A stretch of DNA of 64,000 nt from Candidatus Endowatersipora endosymbiont of Watersipora subatra. Its GTDB lineage: Bacteria; Pseudomonadota; Alphaproteobacteria; Rhizobiales; Rhizobiaceae. This document shows, piece by piece, positions 18,566 to 27,804 of the stretch; within the stretch, counting starts at the first letter, position 1; each line of letters opens with the position of its first letter. The stretch is taken from contig NZ_OZ032160.1 in the NCBI RefSeq assembly GCF_964026585.1, positions 372,001 through 436,000 of the forward strand, read 5' to 3'. The translations under genes were made by a program, and so were the position numbers. The notes under the pieces are model-generated. The model did not search any database. It was given only the letters and a program-made list of their open reading frames with translations, and was not told the DNA's origin.

Positions 18566-19210
18566 GTGAGCGGACTATTTATTACATTTGAAGGAGGGGA
18601 AGGAGCCGGTAAATCAACTCAAATCAAACGTCTTGCTTTACGATTGAATGACATGAGTTATAAAACTCTTATTACAAATGATCCTGGTGGAACACCTCGG
18701 GCGAAAGCAATACGTTATGCTGTTTTATCTGGTGCAGCCAAAAAATTTGGTAGTGAAATAGAAGCTGTTCTATTTGCAGCCGCTCGCGATGATAATGTCC
18801 AAAACATTATAAAACCAGCACTATTGAAAGGTAAGATAGTCTTGTGCGATAGATTTCTTGATTCTAGCCGTGTCTATCAGGGTGTATCAGGAGAAGTTGA
18901 TCAAGAGTTTCTTTTAGGAATGGAAAAAGTTGTTACGGAAGGTGTGAAGCCAGATCTGACGCTGATACTAGATTTACCACCTGAAGAAGGGTTAAAGCGT
19001 TCTGCTCCGCTCTTGTCTAAAAAGGGAAGAGATCGTTTTGAAAGTGAAAACATAGAAGAGCAAATCAAACGCCGTAACGGTTTTTTAGAAATAGCTCGAT
19101 CTGAACCTGATCGCTGCATTGTGATCAATGCTTCTGATAGTTTTGATAAAGTGAGTGATACTATCGATACAGTGATTGATACATTTCTTATGAGAAGAGA
19201 GAGGCAATGA
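18566..19210 (+). CDS. tmk: Thymidylate kinase
   Basis: Tmk converts dTMP to dTDP. I use GTG 18566, which yields the usual MSGLFITFEGGEGAGKSTQ opening; a TTG at 18542 would add eight residues. The P-loop is GGEGAGKST (10-18) and the DRF motif is in LCDRFLDSSRVYQG. The usual TREPGG motif reads TNDPGG here (37-42), replacing both Arg and Glu. The lid region (SKKGRDRFE) keeps basic residues. It is first of tmk-holB-metG-tatD, separated from holB by 3 bases. Confidence 0.93.
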   Translation: MSGLFITFEGGEGAGKSTQIKRLALRLNDMSYKTLITNDPGGTPRAKAIRYAVLSGAAKKFGSEIEAVLFAAARDDNVQNIIKPALLKGKIVLCDRFLDSSRVYQGVSGEVDQEFLLGMEKVVTEGVKPDLTLILDLPPEEGLKRSAPLLSKKGRDRFESENIEEQIKRRNGFLEIARSEPDRCIVINASDSFDKVSDTIDTVIDTFLMRRERQ

Positions 19211-19213
19211 AGA

Positions 19214-20236
19214 ATGCATATTGAAAGATGTCCAGGTCCAGCGAAAATATCTTGTTTGGTCGGTCATGAAACTGCTATCCAGCAGTTTATAGCATCTCAT
19301 GCTTCTGGTCGTCTACATCATGCTTGGATGATTACTGGTTTGCGTGGTATCGGTAAAGCTAGCCTTGCCTTTGCGTTTTCGAAATATCTTCTCAGAACAG
19401 CCCCTCACGATGGATCTCCTTTTCTGAATTGGGATGATAAGGTTCATCGACAAATTGCTGAAGAGTCTCATCCCGGTTTGATTCATCTCACCCCACGATG
19501 GGATGAGGAGAAAAAAAGAATGAAATCACGATTATCTATTAATGAGATCAGAAAAATTCGGACACTTTTTGATATGTCTTCTGGATCTAATAGCTGGCGT
19601 ATTGCAATTATTGATTCTGCAGACGAGATGACTTCTAACGCAGCAAGGGCTCTGTTAAAGATTGTTGAAGAACCTCCAAAACAATCATTGTTTTTTATAT
19701 TAGTACATTCTGCAGGCATGATAATACGAACGTTTCGATCACGTTGCCAAATTTTACGACTTTCTCATCTGTCAGATGAAGAGATTCTTTCAATACTGAA
19801 TCAGTTCAAGCTAGAGGTTGATGAATACGATCTTTCATACTGTGTCCAGTTATCTAATGGTTCAGTTAGTAAAGCTTTGCACTTACTAGAAGGGAATATA
19901 ATAGCAGAGTATCGCATCTTTGTTAAGTTGATGGAAGATCGAGCGATGGGATCTGCAAAGGAATGGCTATCAGCTATTTCAATCGCTAACAATTTAGCTT
20001 CACGTGAGAATGAAGGGGCCTTCCAGTTATTTATTGAACTAGTATCAAATTGGCTCGAAAATCAGGTGCGTTTGCAGTTAGATGGTTGGCCTTTATCTTC
20101 TTCTTCTCTTGCACCTATTGCCAAGGTATGGGAGAAATTGAACGAATCTTTAACCGTTTTAGACGAGTATAATCTTGATAGAAAACAGATCATTTTAACG
20201 CTTTTTCAACGTTTGTTTGCCCTTAATAAAATCTAG
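19214..20236 (+). CDS. holB: DNA polymerase III delta' subunit
   Basis: Delta' is part of the clamp loader. The 340-residue AAA+ protein has a P-loop as GLRGIGKASLA (about 43-53), in which Ala follows Lys, a change common in delta' subunits that do not hydrolyse ATP. Further AAA+ features are SINEIRKIRT, IIDSADEMTSNAARALLKIVEEPP and FRSRCQ (sensor region). It lacks the zinc-binding cysteine cluster of E. coli delta'. Position between tmk and metG is the standard rhizobial order. Confidence 0.92.
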   Translation: MHIERCPGPAKISCLVGHETAIQQFIASHASGRLHHAWMITGLRGIGKASLAFAFSKYLLRTAPHDGSPFLNWDDKVHRQIAEESHPGLIHLTPRWDEEKKRMKSRLSINEIRKIRTLFDMSSGSNSWRIAIIDSADEMTSNAARALLKIVEEPPKQSLFFILVHSAGMIIRTFRSRCQILRLSHLSDEEILSILNQFKLEVDEYDLSYCVQLSNGSVSKALHLLEGNIIAEYRIFVKLMEDRAMGSAKEWLSAISIANNLASRENEGAFQLFIELVSNWLENQVRLQLDGWPLSSSSLAPIAKVWEKLNESLTVLDEYNLDRKQIILTLFQRLFALNKI

Positions 20237-20254
20237 ATTTGGTTATTTCTCCTC

Positions 20255-21799
20255 GTGAACAAAAAGTTTTACATTACAAGTGCTATTTCCTATCCCAATG
20301 GTGCACCCCATATAGGTCACGCTTATGAGTTTGTTTGCGCCGATGCTATTGCTCGGTTCAAGCGACTTGACGGCTTTGATGTTCGCTTTCAGATTGGTAC
20401 CGATGTTCATGGTCAAAAAATGTGGCAAACTGCACGACATCTTGGCATATCAGTCCGTCAACTGAGTGATCAGAACTCTGATGTTTTTCAAAAGATGGCA
20501 GATATTTTTAGTATTTCTTACGATCGGTTTATTCGAACCTCTGATCTCGATCATCACACTGCATCGCAATCAATCTGGAATACATTGATGAAGAATGGTG
20601 ATATCTACAAAAATGTCTATTCAGGTTGGTATTCTGTTCTTGACGAATCTTATTATGAAGAGCATGAAACGTACCGTGATAATAACGGTATTCGTTTTGG
20701 GTTGCAGGATACACCAGTAGAATGGATTGAAGAAGAAAGCTATTTTTTTCGTTTGTCCTCGTATGGCGATAAATTACTCAGGTTTTATGAAGAGAATCCA
20801 GATTTTATTGCCCCTAAAATTCGGCGTAATGAGATTATATCTTTTGTTAAAGGTGGGTTAAAGGATCTTTCTATTTCACGCACTACGTTTGATTGGGGCA
20901 TCAAGGTTCCTGGCGATCAAGCTCATATTATGTATGTATGGCTAGATGCTTTGACAAATTATATTACTGGTGTAGGATACCCATATTCTGATAGTCCATT
21001 ATGGTCGTACTGGCCAGCGGATGTTCACATTATCGGTAAAGATATTATCCGCTTTCATGCTGTTTATTGGCCAGCCTTTTTGATGTCTGCTGGTATTGAA
21101 CTGCCCAAAAAGATATATGCTCACGGGCATCTTCTAAAAAACAGTCAGAAAATATCAAAATCAAGTAGAAACGGTGTTGATCCCATTGAGATGATTGACT
21201 TATATGGTGTTGATCCATTAAGATACTTTCTTCTGCGCAACATTCGCTTTGGATCAGATGGTAACTATACTCATGAAGAGATAGTGAATCAAACGAATGC
21301 CGGTCTATCGAATAATTTTGGTAATCTTGCACAACGGTCTTTATCTATGGTTTTTAAAAGCCTTGATGGTAAATTCAGCGAATCTGGCCTTCCTAATCTC
21401 CAAGATACTATTCTTCTCGAACTTTCTGATACTATGCTTAGCAAGTGCCGCGAGCAGGTAGATCTGTATCAACCCAACGTAGCCCTAGATGTCATTTGGT
21501 CTGTCTTAGATGAAACCAATAGATATTTTAATGAACAAGCCCCGTGGAACCTTAAAAAAAAAGATAAAGAACGAATGGGAACCGTCCTTTATGTGACATC
21601 TGAGGTGGTCCGTCAGGTGGCTATCTTATCTCAGGCGTTTCTTCCTGACAGTGCAACACGATGTCTTGATCAACTAAACATACCTAGAAATGAGCGATCA
21701 TTTGCACACTTAGGAATCAAAAGTCGCCTTTCCCGTGATACTATTATCGAAAAGCCAAAAGGATTGTTTCCACGTTTTTTAGCAACAGTGTATGACTGA
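20255..21799 (+). CDS. metG: Methionyl-tRNA synthetase
   Basis: This class I enzyme charges initiator and elongator tRNA-Met. The 514-residue product starts at GTG 20255 (MNKKFYITSAISYPNG), with the HIGH motif in PHIGHAYEFV (19-28) and the KMSKS motif as KISKS near residue 305. The zinc-knuckle cysteines of long forms and the C-terminal dimerisation domain are absent, as in other alphaproteobacteria. It overlaps tatD by 8 bases. Confidence 0.96.
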   Translation: MNKKFYITSAISYPNGAPHIGHAYEFVCADAIARFKRLDGFDVRFQIGTDVHGQKMWQTARHLGISVRQLSDQNSDVFQKMADIFSISYDRFIRTSDLDHHTASQSIWNTLMKNGDIYKNVYSGWYSVLDESYYEEHETYRDNNGIRFGLQDTPVEWIEEESYFFRLSSYGDKLLRFYEENPDFIAPKIRRNEIISFVKGGLKDLSISRTTFDWGIKVPGDQAHIMYVWLDALTNYITGVGYPYSDSPLWSYWPADVHIIGKDIIRFHAVYWPAFLMSAGIELPKKIYAHGHLLKNSQKISKSSRNGVDPIEMIDLYGVDPLRYFLLRNIRFGSDGNYTHEEIVNQTNAGLSNNFGNLAQRSLSMVFKSLDGKFSESGLPNLQDTILLELSDTMLSKCREQVDLYQPNVALDVIWSVLDETNRYFNEQAPWNLKKKDKERMGTVLYVTSEVVRQVAILSQAFLPDSATRCLDQLNIPRNERSFAHLGIKSRLSRDTIIEKPKGLFPRFLATVYD

Positions 21800-22577
21800 T
21801 ATGTTAGTTGATAGCCATTGCCATTTAGATTTTCCAGATTTTTCGGAAGATATTGATAATGTTGTTAGACGAGCTCGCGCTGCGGGTATTAATCGTATCG
21901 TAACTATCTGTACTCGTGTGAACCGATTTAATAAGGTACGGATGTTAGCACAACGCTATGATGATGTCTTTTGTTCTGTTGGAACTCATCCTCACAACGT
22001 TGATGAAGAACCAGATGTTACTTCTCACCAATTGATGAGTTTATCTGATCATCCAAAGGTCGTTGCAATTGGAGAAAGTGGTCTTGATTTCCACTATGAA
22101 AAATCATTAAGAGCGAGTCAAAGAAGGAGTTTTCTGTTACATATTGATGCAGCCCGTCAAACAGGGTTGCCTCTTGTAATTCATTCACGGAACGCCGACA
22201 GTGATATGATCCGCATTTTGGACGATGAAAACGCAGATCAATCTTTTTCGGCTGTTTTGCATTGCTTTTCTTCCAGTTTGAGACTGGCTGAATGTGTTAT
22301 TGATCTCGGTCTTTATATCTCTTTTTCAGGGATTTTAACCTTTAAAAATAGCCAAAATATCTGTGATATTGCCTCTAATCTTCCTAAGAACCGTGTCATT
22401 CTGGAAACGGATTCTCCCTACCTGACTCCCGTACCCAAAAGAGGTGAACGGAATGAACCTAGTTTTACCATTTACACTGCAAAAGTCTTAGCTAAGATCT
22501 GGAAGGTAGAGTCTGAAGATGTCTGGAGGATGACAACAGATAATTTTTTCAATCTCTTTTCAAAAGTACCCAGATAA
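21792..22577 (+). CDS. tatD: TatD-family metal-dependent deoxyribonuclease
   Basis: TatD-like nucleases are TIM-barrel metal hydrolases linked to DNA repair. The 261-residue protein has the ligands in order: VDSHCHLDF at the N-terminus, AIGESGLDFHY with the bridging Glu near 93, VIHSRN, LHCFS and LETDSPYLTP with the catalytic Asp near 205. Its start overlaps the end of metG, implying translational coupling. Despite the name it has no role in Tat export. The MBL hydrolase follows after 39 bases. Confidence 0.94.
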   Translation: MTDMLVDSHCHLDFPDFSEDIDNVVRRARAAGINRIVTICTRVNRFNKVRMLAQRYDDVFCSVGTHPHNVDEEPDVTSHQLMSLSDHPKVVAIGESGLDFHYEKSLRASQRRSFLLHIDAARQTGLPLVIHSRNADSDMIRILDDENADQSFSAVLHCFSSSLRLAECVIDLGLYISFSGILTFKNSQNICDIASNLPKNRVILETDSPYLTPVPKRGERNEPSFTIYTAKVLAKIWKVESEDVWRMTTDNFFNLFSKVPR

Positions 22578-22616
22578 TAAATCAACCTATCGCAGGTCAG
22601 AAAGTGAGTTTATGAG

Positions 22617-23438
22617 ATGATAGATAGGGGATTTCGTGGCTATCATTTTACAATACTAGGGTGTGGTTCATCTCCTGGCGTACCACGTATAGGTTTAGAC
22701 TGGGGTGATTGTGACTCGAGAAATCCAAAGAATCGACGTAGGCGATCATCTCTTTTAATTGAACGCTATGGTGAATATGGTAAAACAATCATTGTTGTGG
22801 ATACAGGACCTGATTTTCGTGAACAGATGATTAGCGCTAATGTAGCCTTTGCAGATGGAGTTATTTATACTCATCCTCATGCTGATCATATTCATGGAAT
22901 CGATGATCTGCGTAGTTTTGTTATTAATCGTCGTGAGCGTGTTCAAATCTGGGCAGATGATCGCACATCAATAAAGCTTCACGAAGCTTTTGGTTATTGT
23001 TTTGAAACTCCAAAAGGTTCCAGATATCCCCCTATTCTTGAAGAAAACCGTATTGTAGCGGGTCAAGAATTCAAAGTAAGCGGTCAGGGAGGGCCCATTG
23101 CCATCATGCCTTACCACCAAATTCATGGTGATATTTACTCTCTTGGATTTCGTATTGGTAGTTTGGCTTATTCAAGTGATGTCAGTGCTTTTGATCAAGG
23201 TGCATTTCATTATCTAAAAAATCTCGACATTTTAATTCTCGATGCCTTGCAATACAAAGAGCACCATAGTCACTTCAGTTTAAAGCAAGCCCTTTCATGT
23301 ATTGATGAATGTAAAACCAAATGCGCTATACTGACACATATGCATATTGCTTTGGATTATGAAACAGTCAAAGCCGGTACTCCTAGCCATGTTAATCCTG
23401 GGTATGATGGTATGGTGATTGAAATCCCGGAGAGTTGA
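22617..23438 (+). CDS. MBL-fold metallo-hydrolase (PhnP-like)
   Basis: A 273-residue metallo-beta-lactamase-fold hydrolase. It opens with FTILGCGSSPGVPRIG and shows the HxHxDH site in THPHADHIHGIDDL (about 84-97), further ligands in PYHQIHGD and SSDVS (about 195), and ILTHMHIALDY near the end. The layout matches PhnP-like phosphodiesterases. No other phosphonate genes are near, and the conserved rhizobial position after tatD suggests a housekeeping role whose substrate is unknown. It converges on potI with 10 bases between stops. Confidence 0.87.
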   Translation: MIDRGFRGYHFTILGCGSSPGVPRIGLDWGDCDSRNPKNRRRRSSLLIERYGEYGKTIIVVDTGPDFREQMISANVAFADGVIYTHPHADHIHGIDDLRSFVINRRERVQIWADDRTSIKLHEAFGYCFETPKGSRYPPILEENRIVAGQEFKVSGQGGPIAIMPYHQIHGDIYSLGFRIGSLAYSSDVSAFDQGAFHYLKNLDILILDALQYKEHHSHFSLKQALSCIDECKTKCAILTHMHIALDYETVKAGTPSHVNPGYDGMVIEIPES

Positions 23439-23448
23439 TGGTTCTTTT

Positions 23449-24249
23449 TTAATTCGTTTTGATTTCCTTTTGTTTTTTTGATCCCGATGTCACCATTGCT
23501 ATGGTTACTCCTATTGCAACGATAACAACTAATATGGTGCAAACCGCATTGATCTCAGGAGTAACACCTAATCTGACCTGACTAAATATCTTCATCGGTA
23601 GAGTTGTTGCGCCAGGACCCGAATTAAATTGGGCAATGATAAGATCATCCAAAGATAGTGTAAAAGCTAATACCCAACTAACAGCTATGGACGGTAATAT
23701 TATTGGCAATGTGATTGAAAAGAAGGTAACAGTTGGTGTTGCTCCAAGATCTTGAGCGGCTTCCTCCAAGGCATGATCAAAACCAGTAAGCCTTGATTGT
23801 ACTACAACAGCGACAAAACACATTGAAAACGTTATATGAGAGAGTATAATCGTGATGATGCCTCGATTGAAACCTGTTGTAACAAATAACAACAACAAAG
23901 ATAGACCTGTAATAACTTCTGGCATGCCTAACGGAGCATAGATCATTCCAAAAAAGAGACAACGTCCTCTGAAGTGAGTATAGCGATTCAAGGCTAGGGC
24001 AGCCATAGTTCCTAAAACAGTTGAAGCCGATGCTGAAACAAGAGCAACCCTGAAAGTAACCCAAGCTGCATCAATGAGGCCCTTATTAGCTAAGGCAGCA
24101 GTATACCATTGGGTTGAAAATCCTCCCCAAACAGTCACCAATCGTGAAGCATTGAAGGAATAAATAATCAGAAAAATAATAGGAATGTATAGGAAAAAAA
24201 AACCAGAAATAACTGAGGTTAGTCCGAACCATGACCACGATCGATTCAT
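23449..24249 (-). CDS. potI: Putrescine ABC transporter permease PotI
   Basis: Inner-membrane permease of the putrescine importer, 266 residues with six hydrophobic segments. The EAA loop reads EEAAQDLGATPTVTFFSITLP (about 160-180), which docks on the PotG ATPase. Downstream is SLDDLIIAQFNSGPGATTLPMKI, typical of PotC/PotI. Its start overlaps the potH stop by 4 bases (ATGA). It is last of potF-potG-potH-potI. Confidence 0.93.
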   Translation of the reverse strand: MNRSWSWFGLTSVISGFFFLYIPIIFLIIYSFNASRLVTVWGGFSTQWYTAALANKGLIDAAWVTFRVALVSASASTVLGTMAALALNRYTHFRGRCLFFGMIYAPLGMPEVITGLSLLLLFVTTGFNRGIITIILSHITFSMCFVAVVVQSRLTGFDHALEEAAQDLGATPTVTFFSITLPIILPSIAVSWVLAFTLSLDDLIIAQFNSGPGATTLPMKIFSQVRLGVTPEINAVCTILVVIVAIGVTIAMVTSGSKKQKEIKTN

Positions 24250-25232
24250 GAACTCTTCTTTCGATCTATTGCTTCAATACGCTGAAGGAACCTAATAGGA
24301 ATGATCAATATTAAGAGAAGAATAACTGCTACTGCACAAGAAATTGGCCAGTCCCGATTCTGAAAGAACTCATCATAAAGTATCTGACCAATCATCAAGG
24401 TCTCAGATCCACCTAGTAATGAAGGAATTACAAATTCCCCAACAGTGGGAATGAAAACTAATAAGCTACCAGCGATAATTCCTGGCAATGATAGTGGCCA
24501 GGTAATCTTCCAAAAAGCTCTAAAGGGTGTACAGCCAAGATCACTCGCAGCTTCAAGAAAAACCTGATCTTGCCTTGCTAGATTTGCATATAGTGGCAAA
24601 ACCATGAATGGGAGATAAGAGTATACAATACCAATATACACAGCGATATTAGTATTTAAAATTATCAAAGGTTCTGAGATGACACCAAACCAAATAAGAA
24701 ATTGATTTAATAATCCTTCCTTTTTCAGAATAGCAATCCAAGCATAAACACGAATGAGAAAGGATGTCCAAAATGGAAGGATTACAAGCATCAATAACAT
24801 TGTTCGTATCGTCTGAGGGGCCTGCGACATCCCGTAGGCAAGCGGATAACCAATAAATAATGTAAGAACAGTTGATAGTGCTGCAATTTTCAAACTCGAA
24901 AGATAACTTTTCCAGTATAAGTGATCTTCAATGATAAATATAAAATTCTTAAAGGATAATTCCTGAATTTTTTTCCACCATCCCTGAATGGTATCATCCC
25001 ATGCAAAAGTCGGTATATAAGGAGGTTGAGCCATAACAGACTTGGATAATGAAAGTTTTGCTATAAGAAGAAAAGGAGTCAGGAAAAAAAGTAATAACCA
25101 GAGATAGGGAAGCCATATTGTCAATCGAAAAAGAGCCCAGCGTATAAAGATAATTGTCTCTCTACAATCCGACGGAATCAATCTTAATTTTTTTTCCAAT
25201 TTTCTATTACATCTGTAAATGGTATGATACAT
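24246..25232 (-). CDS. potH: Putrescine ABC transporter permease PotH
   Basis: Partner permease, 328 residues with a long N-terminal region typical of PotH/PotB and six transmembrane segments. Diagnostic stretches are LPFWTSFLIRVYAW, the EAA loop LEAASDLGCTPFRAFWKITWPLS (about 215-237) and VGEFVIPSLLGGSETLMIG near residue 270. The gene lies 17 bases after potG and overlaps potI, so potGHI form one translation-coupled unit. Confidence 0.94.
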   Translation of the reverse strand: MYHTIYRCNRKLEKKLRLIPSDCRETIIFIRWALFRLTIWLPYLWLLLFFLTPFLLIAKLSLSKSVMAQPPYIPTFAWDDTIQGWWKKIQELSFKNFIFIIEDHLYWKSYLSSLKIAALSTVLTLFIGYPLAYGMSQAPQTIRTMLLMLVILPFWTSFLIRVYAWIAILKKEGLLNQFLIWFGVISEPLIILNTNIAVYIGIVYSYLPFMVLPLYANLARQDQVFLEAASDLGCTPFRAFWKITWPLSLPGIIAGSLLVFIPTVGEFVIPSLLGGSETLMIGQILYDEFFQNRDWPISCAVAVILLLILIIPIRFLQRIEAIDRKKSS

Positions 25233-25249
25233 CTATCATAGCCCTTATT

Positions 25250-26359
25250 TCACTGGTTTAAAACGAAGGCGGCATCAGGCAAAAAAGAAAGCCAGACTCT
25301 ATCTTCCCAGATAATTGGATCTTCATTTGAAATGTCGTGGTTTAGAACCGATACTTTTGCAAAATTTCCATTGTCTAGTTTGACTTTGTAAATTGTTAAA
25401 CAACCAAGATAAGCAATGTCCCAAACTTCCCCTGCAAAGCTATTAAAATTTATACTTGGTTGTTTCCGGCTAATTGAAAATTTTTCTGGTCGGTTAGCAA
25501 ACCAGACTGTATCCCCTTGCAAATATGATTGACTACACTCAACCCTAGCGACATCTCCTCCTTCGATTTCAAGACAAACGATGCCATTATCATTTGCCAT
25601 GACTTTTGCACTGAGAAGGTTAATATCCCCTAAAAAATCCGCAACATAGGAACTATTTGGATTTTCATACATTTTAGAAGGGGGACCAATCTGGGCAATC
25701 TTGCCATTATCCATAATAGCAATACGATCAGCTACAGTCATTGCCTCTTCCTGATCATGTGTTACAATCATAAATGTAATACCCAGCTTTTCTTGCAATT
25801 CCATGAGCTCAAATTGTGTTTCCTCCCTAAGCTTGCGGTCCAAGGCGCCTAGAGGTTCATCTAATAACAACAGTTTAGGTTGTTTCGCTAGAGAGCGTGC
25901 TAGTGCAACTCTTTGTCGTTGACCACCAGAAAGCTGGTTAGGTTTTCGCTGAGCAAAATTCTCCATTTTAACAAGCTGGAGCATTTTTTCTACTCTGTCT
26001 TCAATTTCACCTTTGAGCATATCTTCTTGTTTAAGGCCAAATGCTATGTTGGACTCGACATTCATGTGTGGAAAAAGAGCATAGGACTGAAACATCATAT
26101 TGATAGGTCTTTTCCATGGCGGTATTTTTTTTAAATCCTTGCCTTGAAGAAGAATACGACCCTCCGTTACTGTTTCAAAGCCTGCAAGCATCCTCATCAA
26201 GGTAGTTTTACCACAGCCGGATGGCCCTAGAAGGGCAAAAAATTCTTTTTCAAAAATATCAAGAGAGACTTGGTCCACCGCTGTAACAGCACCGTATTTC
26301 TTTGTTACCATCTCAAACTGAGCAAAGGGCTCTTTCGGAAGATCTATTTGTCGATTCAT
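25250..26359 (-). CDS. potG: Putrescine ABC transporter ATPase PotG
   Basis: ATPase of the putrescine importer, 369 residues. Walker A is GPSGCGKTTLMRML (near 45), the Q-loop MMFQSYALFPHM, the signature LSGGQRQRVALARSL, Walker B LLLLDEPLGALD and the switch VTHDQEEAM. A TOBE domain occupies about 280-369. Compared with the orphan ATPase at 12803 it is of the polyamine class (PotA/PotG) and lies beside both permeases. It is separated from potF by 82 bases carrying an attenuator-like hairpin. Confidence 0.94.
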   Translation of the reverse strand: MNRQIDLPKEPFAQFEMVTKKYGAVTAVDQVSLDIFEKEFFALLGPSGCGKTTLMRMLAGFETVTEGRILLQGKDLKKIPPWKRPINMMFQSYALFPHMNVESNIAFGLKQEDMLKGEIEDRVEKMLQLVKMENFAQRKPNQLSGGQRQRVALARSLAKQPKLLLLDEPLGALDRKLREETQFELMELQEKLGITFMIVTHDQEEAMTVADRIAIMDNGKIAQIGPPSKMYENPNSSYVADFLGDINLLSAKVMANDNGIVCLEIEGGDVARVECSQSYLQGDTVWFANRPEKFSISRKQPSINFNSFAGEVWDIAYLGCLTIYKVKLDNGNFAKVSVLNHDISNEDPIIWEDRVWLSFLPDAAFVLNQ

Positions 26360-26385
26360 AAGAGCAATGATTTCACCAAGATTGC

Positions 26386-26435
26386 CAAAAATATAAAAGG
26401 GTTCACAATTGTATTCTTCATCGGTGAAGCCTTTT
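26386..26435 (-). terminator. Attenuator-like hairpin between potF and potG
   Basis: A 12-bp stem with one mismatch is formed by 26424-26435 and 26395-26406 across a 17-base loop. Read on the transcribed minus strand it is followed by ATATTTTT. A partial terminator or 3'-stabilising hairpin here would leave more potF than potGHI message, as in many binding-protein operons. Confidence 0.5.
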
Positions 26436-26441
26436 CATCTT

Positions 26442-27533
26442 TTACTGATTTGCTTTCACCTTGGTCCAGATACGTGTTATCAGACGCTGAATTGTTAAAT
26501 CATAAGGAGTTGTTGTGTAAAGTTTGGCAAGGGTTGACTGATCTGGATAAATACCTGAGTCTGTAGTGATTCTCTTTTCAAGCATGGTCTGAGACTTTTT
26601 ATTACCGTTGGCATAGTAAATGTAATTTGATGCTTTAGCGATCACTTCCGGGCGCATGATATAGTTAATGAATTCATGCGCTTCAGATACGTTGTTAGCA
26701 TCCGATGGAATAGCGATCTGATCAAACCACATCATGGATCCCTGATTAGGAATGGCATAGCCAATCTTCACACCAGCATCAGCCTCTGCTGCACGATTAC
26801 GCACTTGAAAGATATCACCAGACCAACCAACAGCCAGACAAATATCACCATTTGCCAGAGCATTGATGTATTCGGATGAGTGGAACTTTTGAATTCCAGA
26901 ACGGATATTTTTCAATAATCTGCCAGCATCAGCAAGATCGTCTTTTTTCTTGCTATCTGGATTTTTTCCCAAATAGTTTAAGGCTGCAGGTATAATCTCC
27001 AATGGAGCATCTAAGATATGGACCCCACAATCTTTGAATTTCTCTAGTTTTTCTGGATCAAAGATTACATCCCATGACCGAATCGGACCCCCAATTCGGT
27101 CTTCGGCTTCTTTAATATTGTAGCCAATACCTGTTGTGCCCCACATATAGTTGATCGAATATTTGTTGCCTGGATCATATTGAGCAGTCCGATCACGAAC
27201 TACTGACCACATATTCTCGGTATTCCCGAGTTTACTTCGATCCAAAGGTTGAAAAACACCAGCTTGAATTTGACGAGCTAAAAATATTGCTGAAGGAACA
27301 ACTACATCATAACCAGTCTTACCAGCAAGCAGTTTAGTTTCTAGGATTTCGTTAGAATCAAAAACATCGTAAACAACTTTGATTCCAGTTTCTTTAGTAA
27401 AATCAGAAAGAATCGTCTCATCTATATAATCAGACCAGTTATATACATTGACTAGCCGTTGCTCAGAAAAAGAAAAATTTACAACTACCAAAGCTGCTGC
27501 AACAAAAGCTATTAGTTGTGAAATGATCCTCAT
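26442..27533 (-). CDS. potF: Periplasmic putrescine-binding protein PotF
   Basis: Substrate-binding protein of the putrescine importer, 363 residues. It has a signal peptide (MRIISQLIAFVAAALVVVNFSFS) and then the family opening VNVYNWSDYIDE (about 28-39). Key segments are DVFDSNEILETKLLAGKTGYDVVVPS, YMWGTTGIGYN, the ligand-region AVGWSGD (about 234-240) and a polyamine-type MMWFDQIAIPSDA. It is first of the operon; the upstream gap carries the small ORF on the other strand. Specificity for putrescine over spermidine is inferred from gene order and motif resemblance. Confidence 0.94.
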   Translation of the reverse strand: MRIISQLIAFVAAALVVVNFSFSEQRLVNVYNWSDYIDETILSDFTKETGIKVVYDVFDSNEILETKLLAGKTGYDVVVPSAIFLARQIQAGVFQPLDRSKLGNTENMWSVVRDRTAQYDPGNKYSINYMWGTTGIGYNIKEAEDRIGGPIRSWDVIFDPEKLEKFKDCGVHILDAPLEIIPAALNYLGKNPDSKKKDDLADAGRLLKNIRSGIQKFHSSEYINALANGDICLAVGWSGDIFQVRNRAAEADAGVKIGYAIPNQGSMMWFDQIAIPSDANNVSEAHEFINYIMRPEVIAKASNYIYYANGNKKSQTMLEKRITTDSGIYPDQSTLAKLYTTTPYDLTIQRLITRIWTKVKANQ

Positions 27534-27681
27534 GAATATTATTGCACTTCCCCAAATTTCTAGCTAGAATCTGACGATAAAAACTTTACCATTAGATACT
27601 TAATTCTAAGTCAGTGGATATGATTTTTGCAATGAAAATTATCTGTTTACTGTACTTATAAGATTAAAAGTAAAAGGAGAC

Positions 27682-27804
27682 ATGAATTCCGCAGCGCAAA
27701 CTGGTGGACGGTTGAATCCGCTTAAGCGAAACCGATACGCCCAATCTTATGAGAGGATTGATGACTCTCTTGAGAAAAGTCAATTTCAAAGACTCTTACT
27801 TTAA
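27682..27804 (+). CDS. Candidate 40-residue small protein (or RNA) opposite the mrcA 3' end
   Basis: An ATG at 27682 directly after AAAAGGAGA opens 40 codons ending at TAA 27802-27804, overlapping the mrcA stop by four bases in convergent orientation. The product is basic and hydrophilic (RLNPLKRNRYAQSYERIDD in the middle) and matches no family I know. The stretch 27682-27760 is about half G+C, clearly above the surrounding intergenic DNA, and contains the palindrome CGCTTAAGCG, so a structured RNA is an alternative. The ribosome site is strong but only two bases from the ATG. Confidence 0.35.
   Translation: MNSAAQTGGRLNPLKRNRYAQSYERIDDSLEKSQFQRLLL

Noticed and set aside
27690..27760. tRNA or tmRNA fragment suggested by GGTTGAATCC
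   Set aside because: The T-loop is one base short and no acceptor or anticodon stems can be drawn.
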